Made by a program: the position numbers and the translations under genes. This document shows positions 16,342-26,590 of a stretch of 64,000 nt of DNA, piece by piece. Positions within the stretch are counted from its first letter, which is position 1. Each line of letters begins with the position of its first letter. The stretch is from RHKX01 sp963745755 (GTDB lineage: Bacteria > Actinomycetota > Thermoleophilia > Solirubrobacterales > 70-9), in NCBI GenBank assembly GCA_963745755.1, contig CAVUYP010000001.1, positions 2,294,001 through 2,358,000 of the forward strand, given 5' to 3'. The notes under the pieces were generated by a model that saw nothing but the letters and a program-made list of their open reading frames with translations, searched no databases and had not been told where the DNA came from.

Positions 16342-17640
16342 ATGGAGGAGACCCCGATCAGCCCAGGGACGCCGACCGCAGCGCCGCGGCGACGGCTCGT
16401 CGCGAGGCTCGCCGCCGCAGCGCTCGTATGCGTGTCGATCCCGCTCGCGATGGCCGGCGGCGACCTCGTCGCCGGAGCGACCCCCGGGCGCGACCCGGGC
16501 TGGCTGTTCGGGGTCTTCGGCGAGGGCTTCGTCGAAAGGCCGATGGTCTACCTGTGCCTGCTCTATCTGGCGATCGCGCTCTGGGCGCTGCTGCTCGTGC
16601 TCGCGCGCGACCTCGGGATCCGCTGGACGGCCGGGGTCACGGCGCTGCTGATCGTCCTCTTCGCGCTGGCGCCGCCGCTGCTCTCGCTCGACGTCTACAG
16701 CTACATCTCCTATGCGCGGCTCGGGGCCGAGCACGCCCTCAACCCCTACGAGTACGCGCCGTCGGCGCTTCCCGGCGGCGATGACGCCGCCGGCCGGGTC
16801 ATCGACTACCGCGATGCCGTCTCCGTCTACGGGCCGGCGTTCACCCTTGCGAGCTATCCGCTCGGGCTGATCGGCGTCCCCGCCGCCCTCTGGTCGCTGA
16901 AGGCGATCGCCGGGATCTCGATCGCCGCCGTCGTGACGCTGGTCGCGCGCCTGGCGCGGGTTCGCGGCGTCGAGCCGGCGGCCGCTGTCGCCTTCGTCGG
17001 GCTCAACCCGCTCGTCCTCGTCCACCTCGTCGGTGGCGCCCACAACGACGGCCTCATGGTCGCCGTCGCGCTCGCGTCGTCGGCGGCGGTCCTCAGCTTC
17101 CGCCCGGCGATCGGCGGCGCCGGGTTCGTCGTCGCCGCGGCAATCAAGGTCTCGGGTTTGCTCTACGCGCCGTTCGCGTTGCTCGGCTCCGCCGACCCCG
17201 GCCGCCGCGCCCGCCTGCTCGCCGGCGGGGCGGCAGCGGTCTTCGTCGTCGTGGTCGGCTCGCTGCTCGTCTTCGGTCCGCACGTCAGCGAGGCGCTGAC
17301 GGTCGCCGGCGGCAACCAGGACCGGGTCAGCCGCTGGAGCGTGCCGGCGACGCTCTCGCGAGGCACCGGCATCGACGTCGACGTCCTCCGGGCGGCGCTC
17401 GCCGCCGGCTTCGCGGTCGCGTTCGCCGGCCTGCTGGTCGCGACGGCGCGCGGGTTCGACTGGGTGCGGGCCGCCGCCTGGGCGAGCTTCGCCGTCCTCG
17501 TCGCATCCGCCTACGTCGTCCCCTGGTACCTGATCTGGTTGCTGCCGGTCGCGGCGATCGCCCGCGACCGGGTGCTGATCGGTGCAACGATCCTGCTCAC
17601 GGTGTTCCAGGCGGCGAATGGCATCCCGGTGACGTTTTGA
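16342..17640 (+). CDS. Membrane glycosyltransferase, polyprenol-phosphate mannose-dependent (MptA/MptB-like)
   Basis: 432 residues with about 11-12 hydrophobic segments. The catalytic loop region follows the first segments (LDVYSYISYARLGAEHALNP with the Asp of LDVYSY; then YRDAVSVYGPAFTLASYPLG), as in GT87-type alpha-1,6-mannosyltransferases that use polyprenol-phospho-mannose to build envelope glycolipids. The Asn-Pro pair in VGLNPLVLVHLVGGAHNDGL is also family-like. Start ATG 16342; a later start cannot be excluded because the gap to the divergent HAD gene is so short. Lipid acceptor unknown. Confidence 0.75.
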   Translation: MEETPISPGTPTAAPRRRLVARLAAAALVCVSIPLAMAGGDLVAGATPGRDPGWLFGVFGEGFVERPMVYLCLLYLAIALWALLLVLARDLGIRWTAGVTALLIVLFALAPPLLSLDVYSYISYARLGAEHALNPYEYAPSALPGGDDAAGRVIDYRDAVSVYGPAFTLASYPLGLIGVPAALWSLKAIAGISIAAVVTLVARLARVRGVEPAAAVAFVGLNPLVLVHLVGGAHNDGLMVAVALASSAAVLSFRPAIGGAGFVVAAAIKVSGLLYAPFALLGSADPGRRARLLAGGAAAVFVVVVGSLLVFGPHVSEALTVAGGNQDRVSRWSVPATLSRGTGIDVDVLRAALAAGFAVAFAGLLVATARGFDWVRAAAWASFAVLVASAYVVPWYLIWLLPVAAIARDRVLIGATILLTVFQAANGIPVTF

Positions 17641-17651
17641 ACGAGCCGCGG

Positions 17652-18659
17652 ATGCGCAGCTCCCCCGAGTTCGACCTGATCGCCGCGATTCGCGACCGGC
17701 TCGGCCCGGCCGCCGGCAACGCCGACGTCCGGATCGGGATCGGCGACGATGCCGCGGTCACCGTCGATCCCGGCGGCACGGCCCGGGCGGTGAGCGTCGA
17801 CGCGATCGTCGACGGCGTCTCGTTCCGGCGCAGCTGGTGCCCGCCCCGCTCGATCGGCGGCAAGGCGATCGGCGCGGCGCTCAGCGACCTGGCGGCGATG
17901 GGCGCGGCGCCGGCCGAGGTCTACGTCTGGCTCGGCGTCCCGCCCGACCTCGACCGCGACGCGGCGCTCGAGATCTGCGACGGTCTGGCCGAGCCGGCCG
18001 AGCGCGAGGGAGCGGCGCTGCTCGGCGGCGACCTGACCGGCTCGCCGGTGCTGTCGATCTGCGTCACCGCCGTCGGGCTGGCACCGTCGGCGGAGCTCTT
18101 GGTCGGCCGCTCCGGCGCCGAGCCCGGCGACGCGATCTGCGCGACCGGGTCGTTCGGCGGCGCCGCGGCCGGGCTGATGCTGCTCGAGCACCCGGAGCTG
18201 GCGGCGGCGGTCCCCGAGCCGGCGGCGCGTGCGGCTCGCGAGCGGCAGCTCTCCCCGCAGCCGCGGCTCGCGGCGGGGCGAGCCCTCGCCGCGGCCGGGG
18301 CAACGGCGATGATCGACGTCTCCGACGGCCTCGGCGCCGAGGCCGAGCACCTCGCCGCGGCGTCGGGGGTGGGCATCGAGATCGAGGTCGACCTGATTCC
18401 GGTCGCCGCCGGGGTCGCGGAGGTCGCCGCCGCCGCCGGCCGCGATCCGAGCGAGCTGGTCGTCGCCGGAGGCGAGGACTATGAGTTGCTCTGCGCGATC
18501 CCGCGGGCCCGGCTCGCCGACAGCGTCGCCGCGGTCGCGGCGACCGGGATCGGGCTGACCGAGATCGGCCGGGTCGATCCCGGCGCGACGGTTCGGCTCA
18601 GACTTCCCGGGGGCCGTTCAATTCGTGCAGCAGGCCATGACCACTTCCGCGCATCCTGA
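17652..18659 (+). CDS. thiL: Thiamine-monophosphate kinase
   Basis: 335 residues. Phosphorylates thiamine phosphate to thiamine diphosphate. Key features: IGDDAAVT (about residue 30), the SVDAIVDGVSF metal site, GGKAIGAALSDLAAMGAAPA, LLGGDLTGSP, MIDVSDGLGAEAEHLA and VAGGEDYELLCAIP. Start taken as ATG 17652 because residues then align as SSPEFDLIAAI; a TTG at 17637 would overlap the previous stop. Its last 62 bases overlap the antiparallel FlgM-like gene. No TPP riboswitch or other thi gene is seen nearby. Confidence 0.92.
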   Translation: MRSSPEFDLIAAIRDRLGPAAGNADVRIGIGDDAAVTVDPGGTARAVSVDAIVDGVSFRRSWCPPRSIGGKAIGAALSDLAAMGAAPAEVYVWLGVPPDLDRDAALEICDGLAEPAEREGAALLGGDLTGSPVLSICVTAVGLAPSAELLVGRSGAEPGDAICATGSFGGAAAGLMLLEHPELAAAVPEPAARAARERQLSPQPRLAAGRALAAAGATAMIDVSDGLGAEAEHLAAASGVGIEIEVDLIPVAAGVAEVAAAAGRDPSELVVAGGEDYELLCAIPRARLADSVAAVAATGIGLTEIGRVDPGATVRLRLPGGRSIRAAGHDHFRAS

Positions 18660-18849
18660 CCGGATCGCGAACCTGGATCACGCCGATCCGCTCGAGGATG
18701 GCGATCGCGACGCGCTGCGAGTTGACCTCGTACTCACCGCGGGACACCTTCCGCTGAACGACTGCGAGCTGTTCACCTTCGGCACGCATTTGAACCTGGC
18801 TCGTTGCGATTCCTGACTCTGCTCGGGGGTTCACCTGTACCGGGCCCAT
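18598..18849 (-). CDS. FlgM-like anti-sigma-28 factor family protein
   Basis: 83 residues. The central part (QLAVVQRKVSRGEYEVNSQR then VAIAILERIGVI) matches the C-terminal sigma-binding helices of FlgM (pattern lkxxVxxGxYxVdxxxvAxaIl). In flagellated bacteria FlgM blocks sigma-28 until the hook is complete. No flagellar or sigma gene is in this window, so this copy is isolated. ATG 18849 is preceded by AGGGG at close spacing; GTG at 18834 is a possible alternative. The 3' end overlaps thiL on the other strand. It lies 86 bases downstream of, and in the same direction as, the M28-like gene. Confidence 0.6.
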   Translation of the reverse strand: MGPVQVNPRAESGIATSQVQMRAEGEQLAVVQRKVSRGEYEVNSQRVAIAILERIGVIQVRDPVRMRGSGHGLLHELNGPREV

Positions 18850-18935
18850 CGACCCCTGCGGGCGGCGCTTTAGCCGGCTCGGACGGCCGTCCAGCACGGC
18901 GTCCAGAACCGCGTCCAGATCGCCGCCCGCCAGGC

Positions 18936-20714
18936 TCAGCGGTGCCGGCGGACTGCGGGCGGGCTCGCGCCGAGCGCACCGGGCCCGGCATGGCTGCCGG
19001 CGCCGCGGATGCTCCCCCGCGGCCCGGCCGGCGGCGTGGCGCTGCGGGTATCCGCCCCGGCGCTGGAGACGGCGGCGATCAGGCCGCCGAGCACGCCGCA
19101 CCAGAGCAGCCCGAGCAGGAACCCGATCTGCCCGTCGGCGATCATCAGCAGCAGGTGCCAGGGCGCCGAGGGGCCGAGGCCGAGCTGATCGGCGAAGGTG
19201 ACGAACGCGAGCAGCGCCGGGACCAGCGAGAGGGCCGCGGCGATCGCGAGGATCACCGCCCGCGGCGGCCCCGAGGCCCGGGCCGCGAGCAGCCAGACGT
19301 GCGCGGTCGGGGTCAGCAGCAGCGCCAGGTACGGGTTGATCAGCCAGATGCCGAGCACCGACAGCCCGGTCAGCAGGCCCGACGCCGCGGCGAGGGTCTG
19401 CGGCTCGGCGTCGAGCGGGGTCCGCATCGGCCGGATCAGCAGGACGGCGAGGGCGAGCGCTCCGGCGAGCACGGCGAAGGTCACCGGACCGGCCGTGCCG
19501 GCGTCGTGCCGGGCGGGGTCGTAGGGGAACGGCGGATCGGGCAGCAGTCCGACCAGGGCGAAGAGGTAGGCGAGCAGCAGCGGCGCCAGCGGGATCAGCA
19601 CGCGCTCGCCGGCCCAGAACAGGGTCCGGCGGGCGCGCCAGTCGTTGCGGTGCTCGCGCAGCCAGGTGTCACCCGCGGTCAGCAGCGGCGCGAGCAGCAG
19701 CGCCACGGCGAGCAGCGACAGCGTCCAGCCCGGAACGAGGTTGTCGCCGACCCGGATGTACTCGTCGGGACCGGCGTCGGCGGGTCGCTCGGTCCGGTCG
19801 AGGGTGAGGATCAGCTCGAGCATCGTGTCCCCGGCGGCACCGAGCGTTGACGAGGAGATCGCCGCGGCGCCGTCATCGCCGGCGGCGACGCGGCGCTCCC
19901 CGTGGGCGCTGATCGCGATCGACTCGATCCCGGCGCGGCGTAGCGCCACCTGCTCGCCGAGGCCGCCGGGATAGGCGAGCCGAGCGAGCCCGACCCACGG
20001 GCCGGGAGCCGGGTCGCGCTGCCCGAAGTCGGTGCCGGCGATGCCGCGGGCGGTCTGGACGAGCTGCGCCGAGGGGCTGTCCGGCCCCGATCCGGAGCCG
20101 ATCACGAACGGCGGCTGCGGGTCGGGGACGCCGGGTTGTGAGATGACGAGCCCTGCGTCGACGGCGTCGGGCTGCGGCAGGGCGTCGACGAGCTCGGCGG
20201 CGCCGTCGGCGCCGTCGGCTGAGCCGTCGGTCGAGGCGAAGATCAGCGTCTGGTCGCGGCGCGAGCGGCCGAGGTCGTCGGCGAGGGCGAGCAGGGTCGC
20301 CGTCGCCGCGGCGCTCGTCGTCGCGCCCGGTCCCGCCGCCGAGTCGCGCCCGGCGACGATCAGGATCGTTCGGTCCGAGGTCCCGGGCAGGGTCAGGATC
20401 ACGTTCTCGAGCTTGACGTCGTCGCCCGCGAAGCTCGAGTCGAACGACTGCGTCGCGACCTCGCCACCCTCGATCGCCGAGAAGCGCTCCTCGACGAGAT
20501 CGGCGACGGCGCGGTCGCCGGCCGAGCCCGGCGTTCGCTCCGGCGCCAGGGCGACGATCGAGCGGGCCGTGCGGGCTGCCTCGGACCCGTCGAAGGTCGG
20601 CGTCGCGACCGGTGGCGGCAGCGGATTCGGGATCGGCGCGAATGAGAACATCAGCACGACGAACGCGGCTGCGGCGGGCAGCAGGGCGGCGCGGTAGATC
20701 CTTGGGTCGAACAT
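18936..20714 (-). CDS. M28-peptidase-like membrane protein lacking the zinc-binding residues
   Basis: 592 residues. One N-terminal membrane anchor (AALLPAAAAFVVLMFSFAPI) is followed by an extracytoplasmic M28 aminopeptidase-like domain, about residues 40-330 (ARSIVALAPERTPGSAGDRA, DRTILIVAGRDSAAGPGATT, QTLIFASTDGSADGADGAAE). About seven further hydrophobic segments fill the C-terminal half. In active M28 enzymes the corresponding positions are HxD, PGAxDNxSG and EE; here they read RDS, PGATTSAAA and STDGS, so the metal ligands are gone. It is probably a binding or structural paralogue. The C-terminus is Gly/Pro/Arg-rich. Function unknown. Confidence 0.75.
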   Translation of the reverse strand: MFDPRIYRAALLPAAAAFVVLMFSFAPIPNPLPPPVATPTFDGSEAARTARSIVALAPERTPGSAGDRAVADLVEERFSAIEGGEVATQSFDSSFAGDDVKLENVILTLPGTSDRTILIVAGRDSAAGPGATTSAAATATLLALADDLGRSRRDQTLIFASTDGSADGADGAAELVDALPQPDAVDAGLVISQPGVPDPQPPFVIGSGSGPDSPSAQLVQTARGIAGTDFGQRDPAPGPWVGLARLAYPGGLGEQVALRRAGIESIAISAHGERRVAAGDDGAAAISSSTLGAAGDTMLELILTLDRTERPADAGPDEYIRVGDNLVPGWTLSLLAVALLLAPLLTAGDTWLREHRNDWRARRTLFWAGERVLIPLAPLLLAYLFALVGLLPDPPFPYDPARHDAGTAGPVTFAVLAGALALAVLLIRPMRTPLDAEPQTLAAASGLLTGLSVLGIWLINPYLALLLTPTAHVWLLAARASGPPRAVILAIAAALSLVPALLAFVTFADQLGLGPSAPWHLLLMIADGQIGFLLGLLWCGVLGGLIAAVSSAGADTRSATPPAGPRGSIRGAGSHAGPGALGASPPAVRRHR

Positions 20715-20743
20715 GGTTGCGGCGGTGAAACTAACCTCTTGGC

Positions 20744-21451
20744 ATGGCCGAAGCCTCGGCTCGCATCCTCCTGGTCGACGACGAGGAGTCGATCCAGACG
20801 CTTCTGGCGTATCCGCTCCGCAAGGAGGGGTACGAGGTGGTGGTCGCTCGCGACGGCCGCGAAGGGCTCGACCAGTTCGCGGCGGGACGCTTCGATCTGG
20901 TCGTCCTCGACGTGATGATGCCGCGCATCGACGGCATCGAGGTCTGTCGCCGGTTGCGCTCGCGCAGCCAGGTCCCGATCATCATGCTGACCGCCCGCGA
21001 CGACGAGGTCGACAAGGTTCTCGGGCTCGAGATCGGCGCCGACGACTACATCACCAAGCCGTTCAGCGTCCGCGAGTTCCGCAGTCGGGTCAAGGCGGCG
21101 CTGCGTCGCACCCGGATGTCGGGGGACGAGCCCGTCGAGGGCCCGATCAGCGCCGGCGAGCTGTCGGTCGACCCGACTCGCCGCCAGGTGACGGTCCGCG
21201 GCGAGCGGGTCCAGCTCACCTACGTCGAGTTCGAGCTGCTCGCGGCGCTGGCGCGAAGTCCCGGTCACGTCTTCGACCGCCGGGCGCTGCTGGAGCGGAT
21301 CTGGGGCGACAGCACCTACCGCGACCCGCGCACGATCGACGTCCACATCCGCCACCTCCGCGAGAAGATCGAGACGGAGCCGAAGGAGCCCGCCTACCTG
21401 CTGACCGTTCGCGGGGTCGGCTACCGGTTCCGCGACGAGGACGTGAGCTGA
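20744..21451 (+). CDS. OmpR/PhoB-family response regulator
   Basis: 235 residues. Receiver domain (1-~120): acidic pair in LLVDDEESIQ, phosphoacceptor Asp in LVVLDVMMPRIDG, Thr in IMLTARDDEV and Lys in YITKPFS. Winged-helix output domain (~130-232): VQLTYVEFELLAALARSPG, RRALLERIWGD, RTIDVHIRHLREKIE and TVRGVGYRF. It is followed after one base by its histidine kinase and then by htrA with a 4-base overlap, so it probably heads an envelope-stress operon. The gene is divergent from the M28-like gene with a 29-bp gap. Confidence 0.95.
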   Translation: MAEASARILLVDDEESIQTLLAYPLRKEGYEVVVARDGREGLDQFAAGRFDLVVLDVMMPRIDGIEVCRRLRSRSQVPIIMLTARDDEVDKVLGLEIGADDYITKPFSVREFRSRVKAALRRTRMSGDEPVEGPISAGELSVDPTRRQVTVRGERVQLTYVEFELLAALARSPGHVFDRRALLERIWGDSTYRDPRTIDVHIRHLREKIETEPKEPAYLLTVRGVGYRFRDEDVS

Positions 21452-21452
21452 G

Positions 21453-22948
21453 TTGAGCGGCCGCCGACCGGTCTCGCCGATCGACAGCGTCCGCACCCGG
21501 CTCGTGCTGCTGTTCTTCGCGATCACGGCGATGGCGATCGGGTTCGTCTACCTGTACGTCGTCCCGCAGCTCAGCTCTCGGCTCGAGTCGGAGCGGCTCG
21601 AGCGGCTCGAGCAGCAGGGGGACGAGGAGCTCGACCGGCTCCGCTCCGCCGCCCAGCGCGGCCTCGAGCAGCGCGAGCTGGCGGCGCTGGTCCGGCGGAC
21701 GGCGGCCAACGTCGACTCGCGGATCACGCTGCTCGGGCTGCGCGACGAGGAGCCGGCGTTCGTGATCGCCGACTCCGAGCTCGAGAGCGAGGCGCTCGAT
21801 CCCGAGTACCCGGCCGCGACCGGCGCCGCCGCGAGCAACGACGTCCGCTCCGGGATCGAGACGGTCGGCGGCAGCCGGATCGGCGAGACCGCCTTCCCGG
21901 TCAGCGGCGACGTGCCCGGCCGCGGCGGCGGGCAGGCCGCGGCCACCGACACGCCGGGTTGGGTGATCGTCCTCTCGACGCCGCTCGACGACGTCGAGGC
22001 GAACGTTGCGCTGATCCGCCGTCAGACGCTGATCGCCGGCGGGATCGCCCTGGCCGCGTCGCTGCTCGCCGCGTTCATCGCCGCCGGCTACCACGCCCGC
22101 CGCCTGCGCCGCCTCGAGGAGGCGGCCGAGCGGGTCGCCGAGGGTGACTTCAGCGTGCCGATCCCGGTCGGCTCCCGGGACGAGGTCGGCCAGCTCGCCG
22201 AGACCCTCGACCAGATGCGGCGCCGGCTGCGCCGCCTCGAGACGGCCCGTCGGGACTTCATCGCCAACGCGTCGCACGAGCTGCGGACTCCGATCGCCTC
22301 GCTCGGCGGGTTCATCGAGCTGCTCGACGAGAATCCCGAGCCGGACGCCGAGACCCGCGGCGAGTTCATCCGCACGATGCGCGGTCAGATCGAGCGGCTG
22401 ACGAAGCTCTCCACCGATCTGCTCGACCTCTCCCGGCTCGACGCCGACGCGCTCAGCCTGCAGAGCGAGCCGGTCGAGCTCGGCGGCCTCGCGGCCGAGG
22501 TCGCGGCCGAGTTCGCCGCCGCCGCCGAGCGGCACGATTCCAGCATCGGGCTCGAGGGGGAACCCCAGGAACCGCTTGCGCAAGCCGATCGTGCGAGGTC
22601 AGCGCAGATCTTGCGTATTCTCATCGACAACGCGCTCAAGCACACCGCGCCCGGAACCGAGATCGTCATTCACACCTCCAGCACAAGCAGCGAAGCCCGT
22701 CTTACCGTCGCCGACGACGGGCCCGGGATCGACCCACGGTCGCGCGAGCAGATCTTCGACCGCTTCTACACCGCCGACTCGGTCAGCGGCTCAGGTCTCG
22801 GCCTGGCGATCGCCCGCGAGCTGGCCCGGGCGATGGGCGGCGACGTCGTCCTCGAGCCGCGCCGCGGCCGCGGCGCGGCGCTGAGCCTGATCCTGCCGCC
22901 CGCCGGCGCCCGCAGCGGCGATCTCGGCGGGTCCCTGGGGGCCCCGGC

Positions 22949-22952
<4 letters not shown>
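21453..22952 (+). CDS. Membrane sensor histidine kinase
   Basis: 499 residues, TTG start at 21453 one base after the regulator stop. First membrane segment LVLLFFAITAMAIGFVYLYV, an extracytoplasmic sensor of ~150 residues, second segment IAGGIALAASLLAAFIAAGY, then HAMP (RLRRLEEAAERVAEGDFSVP ...). The DHp domain has the phosphoacceptor His in DFIANASHELRTPIASLGGF. The catalytic ATP-binding domain has N-box LRILIDNALKHT, G1 VADDGPGID, F-box IFDRFYTAD and G2 GSGLGLAIARELA. Partner of the preceding response regulator. The stop overlaps the htrA start (GTGA), suggesting that the protease is part of the response. Confidence 0.95.
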
Positions 22953-24140
<1,188 letters not shown>

Positions 24141-24144
24141 GCCG

Positions 24145-25086
24145 CTGGCTGCCGGCTCGCATCCGATCGCCGGGCTCGTCGCCGAGCTCGCCGCCGACCT
24201 GCGCGAGGTCGTCCTGCCCGAGCTCGGTCGCAACGAGGGCCGCGAGCACTCCGGCGACGGCGCCGGCGGCGACGTCACCTTCGCGATCGACGAGCGGGCC
24301 GAGGCGCGGATGGAGGAGTACCTCGCCGAGCACGCTCCCGACGTCGCCTTCTACTCCGAGGACCGCGGCATGGTCAATCCCGGCGGCGAGCCGCGCTGGG
24401 TCCTCGTCGTCGACCCGATCGACGGCACGAGGCCGGCGATGGCCGGGTTCGAGTCCGCCTGCGTCTCGGTTGCGGCGGCGCCGCTCGACGAGGAGCCGAC
24501 GATGGCCGACGTCGAGGTCGGCTGCGTCGTCGAGATCAAGTCCGGGGAGCGGTTCCTCGCCGTCCGCGGCGCCGGGGTTGAGCCGGAGCCGCGCCGCTCG
24601 GCGCAGACGAGCATCGAGCGGATGCTCTGGACCTACGGCTTCCGGGGCCGGCCGGTGGTCGCGACCGCGATCGTGCTCGAGGAGCTGCTCGACGGCTCGT
24701 CGGTCGCCGGCGGCACCTTCGACCTCGGTTCGGCGACCTACGACATGACGCGCCTCGTGACCGGCCAGCTCGACGCCTACGTCGAGCCGGGTCCGCGGAT
24801 GATCGAGGAGATCGACTGGATGCGGGCCGAGTTCGAGCGGGTCGGTCGCGGCGCAGTCCTCAACAACTCGCCCTACGACCTCGCCGCCGCCGCCCTGATC
24901 CTCGACGAGGCCGGCGTGGTGCTGACCGACGCGACCGGCAGGGGCCTCGGCGATCGGCGGCTGCTCGGCTCCGGTCACGACTTCCAGATGTCGTGCGTAT
25001 GCGCCGCCAACGCCGAGCTGCACGCCGCGATCATCGCCTCGCTCGACGCCGGGATCGAGCGGCTGCGGGCGATCGGCCCGGGTTGA
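24145..25086 (+). CDS. Inositol monophosphatase/FBPase-family phosphatase
   Basis: 313 residues if started at CTG 24145, four bases after the htrA stop. Metal-binding motifs: FYSEDRG (first Glu/Asp pair), VVDPIDGTRPAMAGFES (DPxDGT). C-terminal residues such as SATYDMTRLVTGQLDAYVEP fit the WDxAAG-like position only loosely. No ATG/GTG/TTG precedes ATG 24310 in frame, but the ~55 residues upstream of it (AGLVAELAADLREVVLPELG, GGDVTFAIDERAEARMEEYL) form the conserved first helices of the family, so the CTG start is preferred. Substrate could be inositol phosphate, fructose bisphosphate or a similar sugar phosphate. Confidence 0.78.
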   Translation: MAAGSHPIAGLVAELAADLREVVLPELGRNEGREHSGDGAGGDVTFAIDERAEARMEEYLAEHAPDVAFYSEDRGMVNPGGEPRWVLVVDPIDGTRPAMAGFESACVSVAAAPLDEEPTMADVEVGCVVEIKSGERFLAVRGAGVEPEPRRSAQTSIERMLWTYGFRGRPVVATAIVLEELLDGSSVAGGTFDLGSATYDMTRLVTGQLDAYVEPGPRMIEEIDWMRAEFERVGRGAVLNNSPYDLAAAALILDEAGVVLTDATGRGLGDRRLLGSGHDFQMSCVCAANAELHAAIIASLDAGIERLRAIGPG

Positions 25087-25132
25087 GCGGCCCCGTCGCG
25101 TCCCGTTTCGACGGCGGCGATAGCCTGCGAGC

Positions 25133-26590
25133 GTGACCGAAACGCAGCCACTGATCATCGTCTCCAACCGCGGACCGGCCCAGTTCGACCGCGGCGCCGA
25201 CGGCGAACGGGTGATCAGCCGTGGCGGCGGCGGCCTCGTCACCGCGCTGACCGGCCTTGCGAGCCACCGCGAGGTGCTCTGGATCGCCTCGGCGATGACC
25301 GAGGAGGACGCCGTCGTCGCCGAAGAGGCGGACGGGCCGACCGAGATCGAGCTCGAGGGCGGCTCCTACGAGGTCGATCTGGTCGTTTCCGACCCGGCCG
25401 CCTACGACCTCTTCTACAGCGTCATCGCCAACCCGCAGCTGTGGTTCACCCAGCATTACCTCTGGGACCTCTCGAACGCGCCGGACATCCGCGCCGAGGA
25501 GAAGGCGGCCTGGCGCTACGGCTACAAGGTCGTCAACGACGACATCGCCCGGACCGTGCTGAAGCGGCTCGACGGCCAGCGGGAGCCGCTCGTGATGTTC
25601 CACGACTACCACCTCTACACGGCGCCGGCGATCGTCCGCGCCGAGCGGCCCGAGGCGTTCCTGCACCACTTCGTCCACATCCCCTGGCCGCACCCAGACG
25701 CCTGGCGGATCCTGCCCAGGGAGTGGCGCGACGAGATCTTCGACGGCCTGCTCAGCAACGACATCATCGGCTTCCACACCGCCGCCTACGTGCATAACTT
25801 CCTCGACTGCTGCCGGGAGCTGGTCGGCTGCGAGGTCGACTACCGCAACGAGATCGTCCGCTACGGCGACCGCGAGATCTGGATCCGCGCCTACCCGCTC
25901 GGGATCGACGCCGAGCGGCTGCGCCGCGTCGCCGCGACCGAGGAGGTCGCCGACTACGAGCGCGAGCTGCTGTCGCGCCGCCGCGAGCACCTGATCATCC
26001 GCGTCGACCGCGCCGACCTCTCCAAGAACGTCCTCCGCGGGTTCACCGCCTTCGACCAGTTCCTCGCCGATCACCCCGAGTTCCACGAGCGGGTCACGTT
26101 CATCGCCCACCTGCAGCCCTCGCGCCAGGACGTCGCCGAGTACCAGGAGTACCTGGAGCGGATCGAGGCGCTGGTCGCGGTCGTCAACCACCGCCACGGC
26201 ACGACCGACTGGATGCCCATCGACCTGCGCATCTACGAGAACTTCCACGAGGCGGTCGCCCGCTACAAGCACTTCGACCTGCTGATGGTCAACTCGCTGT
26301 TCGACGGGATGAACCTGGTCGCCAAGGAGGCGCCCGCGGTCAACACCCGCGACGGCGTCCTGATGCTCTCCGAGAACACCGGAGCCCACGAGGAGCTCGG
26401 CGAGTGCGCGCTCAGCGTCAACCCGTTCGACATCGAGGAGCAGGCCGAGGCGATCTACCGGGCGCTGAGCATGGACTTCATCGAGCGCCGCGAGCGCGCC
26501 GACAGGCTCCGCGACATCGTCGACGCCCGCGACCCCGGCGGCTGGGTCGACGACCAGCTCGCCGACATCAAGGCCAAGCGCGGCGGCTGA
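25133..26590 (+). CDS. otsA: Trehalose-6-phosphate synthase (GT20)
   Basis: 485 residues, GTG start at 25133. Condenses an NDP-glucose with glucose-6-phosphate to trehalose-6-phosphate, giving osmotic and desiccation protection. Visible elements: IIVSNRGPAQFDRG and SRGGGGLVTALTGL (N-terminal donor loop), VMFHDYHLYTAPAI, FVHIPWPHPDAWRILP, IIGFHTAAYVHNFL, IRAYPLGIDAERL, RVDRADLSKNVLRGF and the C-terminal VNSLFDGMNLVAKEAPAVN. Some motif residues vary from E. coli OtsA (HDYHL instead of QDYHL), as in other actinobacterial paralogues. No otsB phosphatase follows; the upstream IMPase-like gene belongs to a different fold. Confidence 0.87.
   Translation: MTETQPLIIVSNRGPAQFDRGADGERVISRGGGGLVTALTGLASHREVLWIASAMTEEDAVVAEEADGPTEIELEGGSYEVDLVVSDPAAYDLFYSVIANPQLWFTQHYLWDLSNAPDIRAEEKAAWRYGYKVVNDDIARTVLKRLDGQREPLVMFHDYHLYTAPAIVRAERPEAFLHHFVHIPWPHPDAWRILPREWRDEIFDGLLSNDIIGFHTAAYVHNFLDCCRELVGCEVDYRNEIVRYGDREIWIRAYPLGIDAERLRRVAATEEVADYERELLSRRREHLIIRVDRADLSKNVLRGFTAFDQFLADHPEFHERVTFIAHLQPSRQDVAEYQEYLERIEALVAVVNHRHGTTDWMPIDLRIYENFHEAVARYKHFDLLMVNSLFDGMNLVAKEAPAVNTRDGVLMLSENTGAHEELGECALSVNPFDIEEQAEAIYRALSMDFIERRERADRLRDIVDARDPGGWVDDQLADIKAKRGG

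Noticed and set aside
17500..17660. TPP riboswitch before thiL
   Set aside because: thiL starts inside or right at the previous gene's stop; no room and no THI-box sequence seen.
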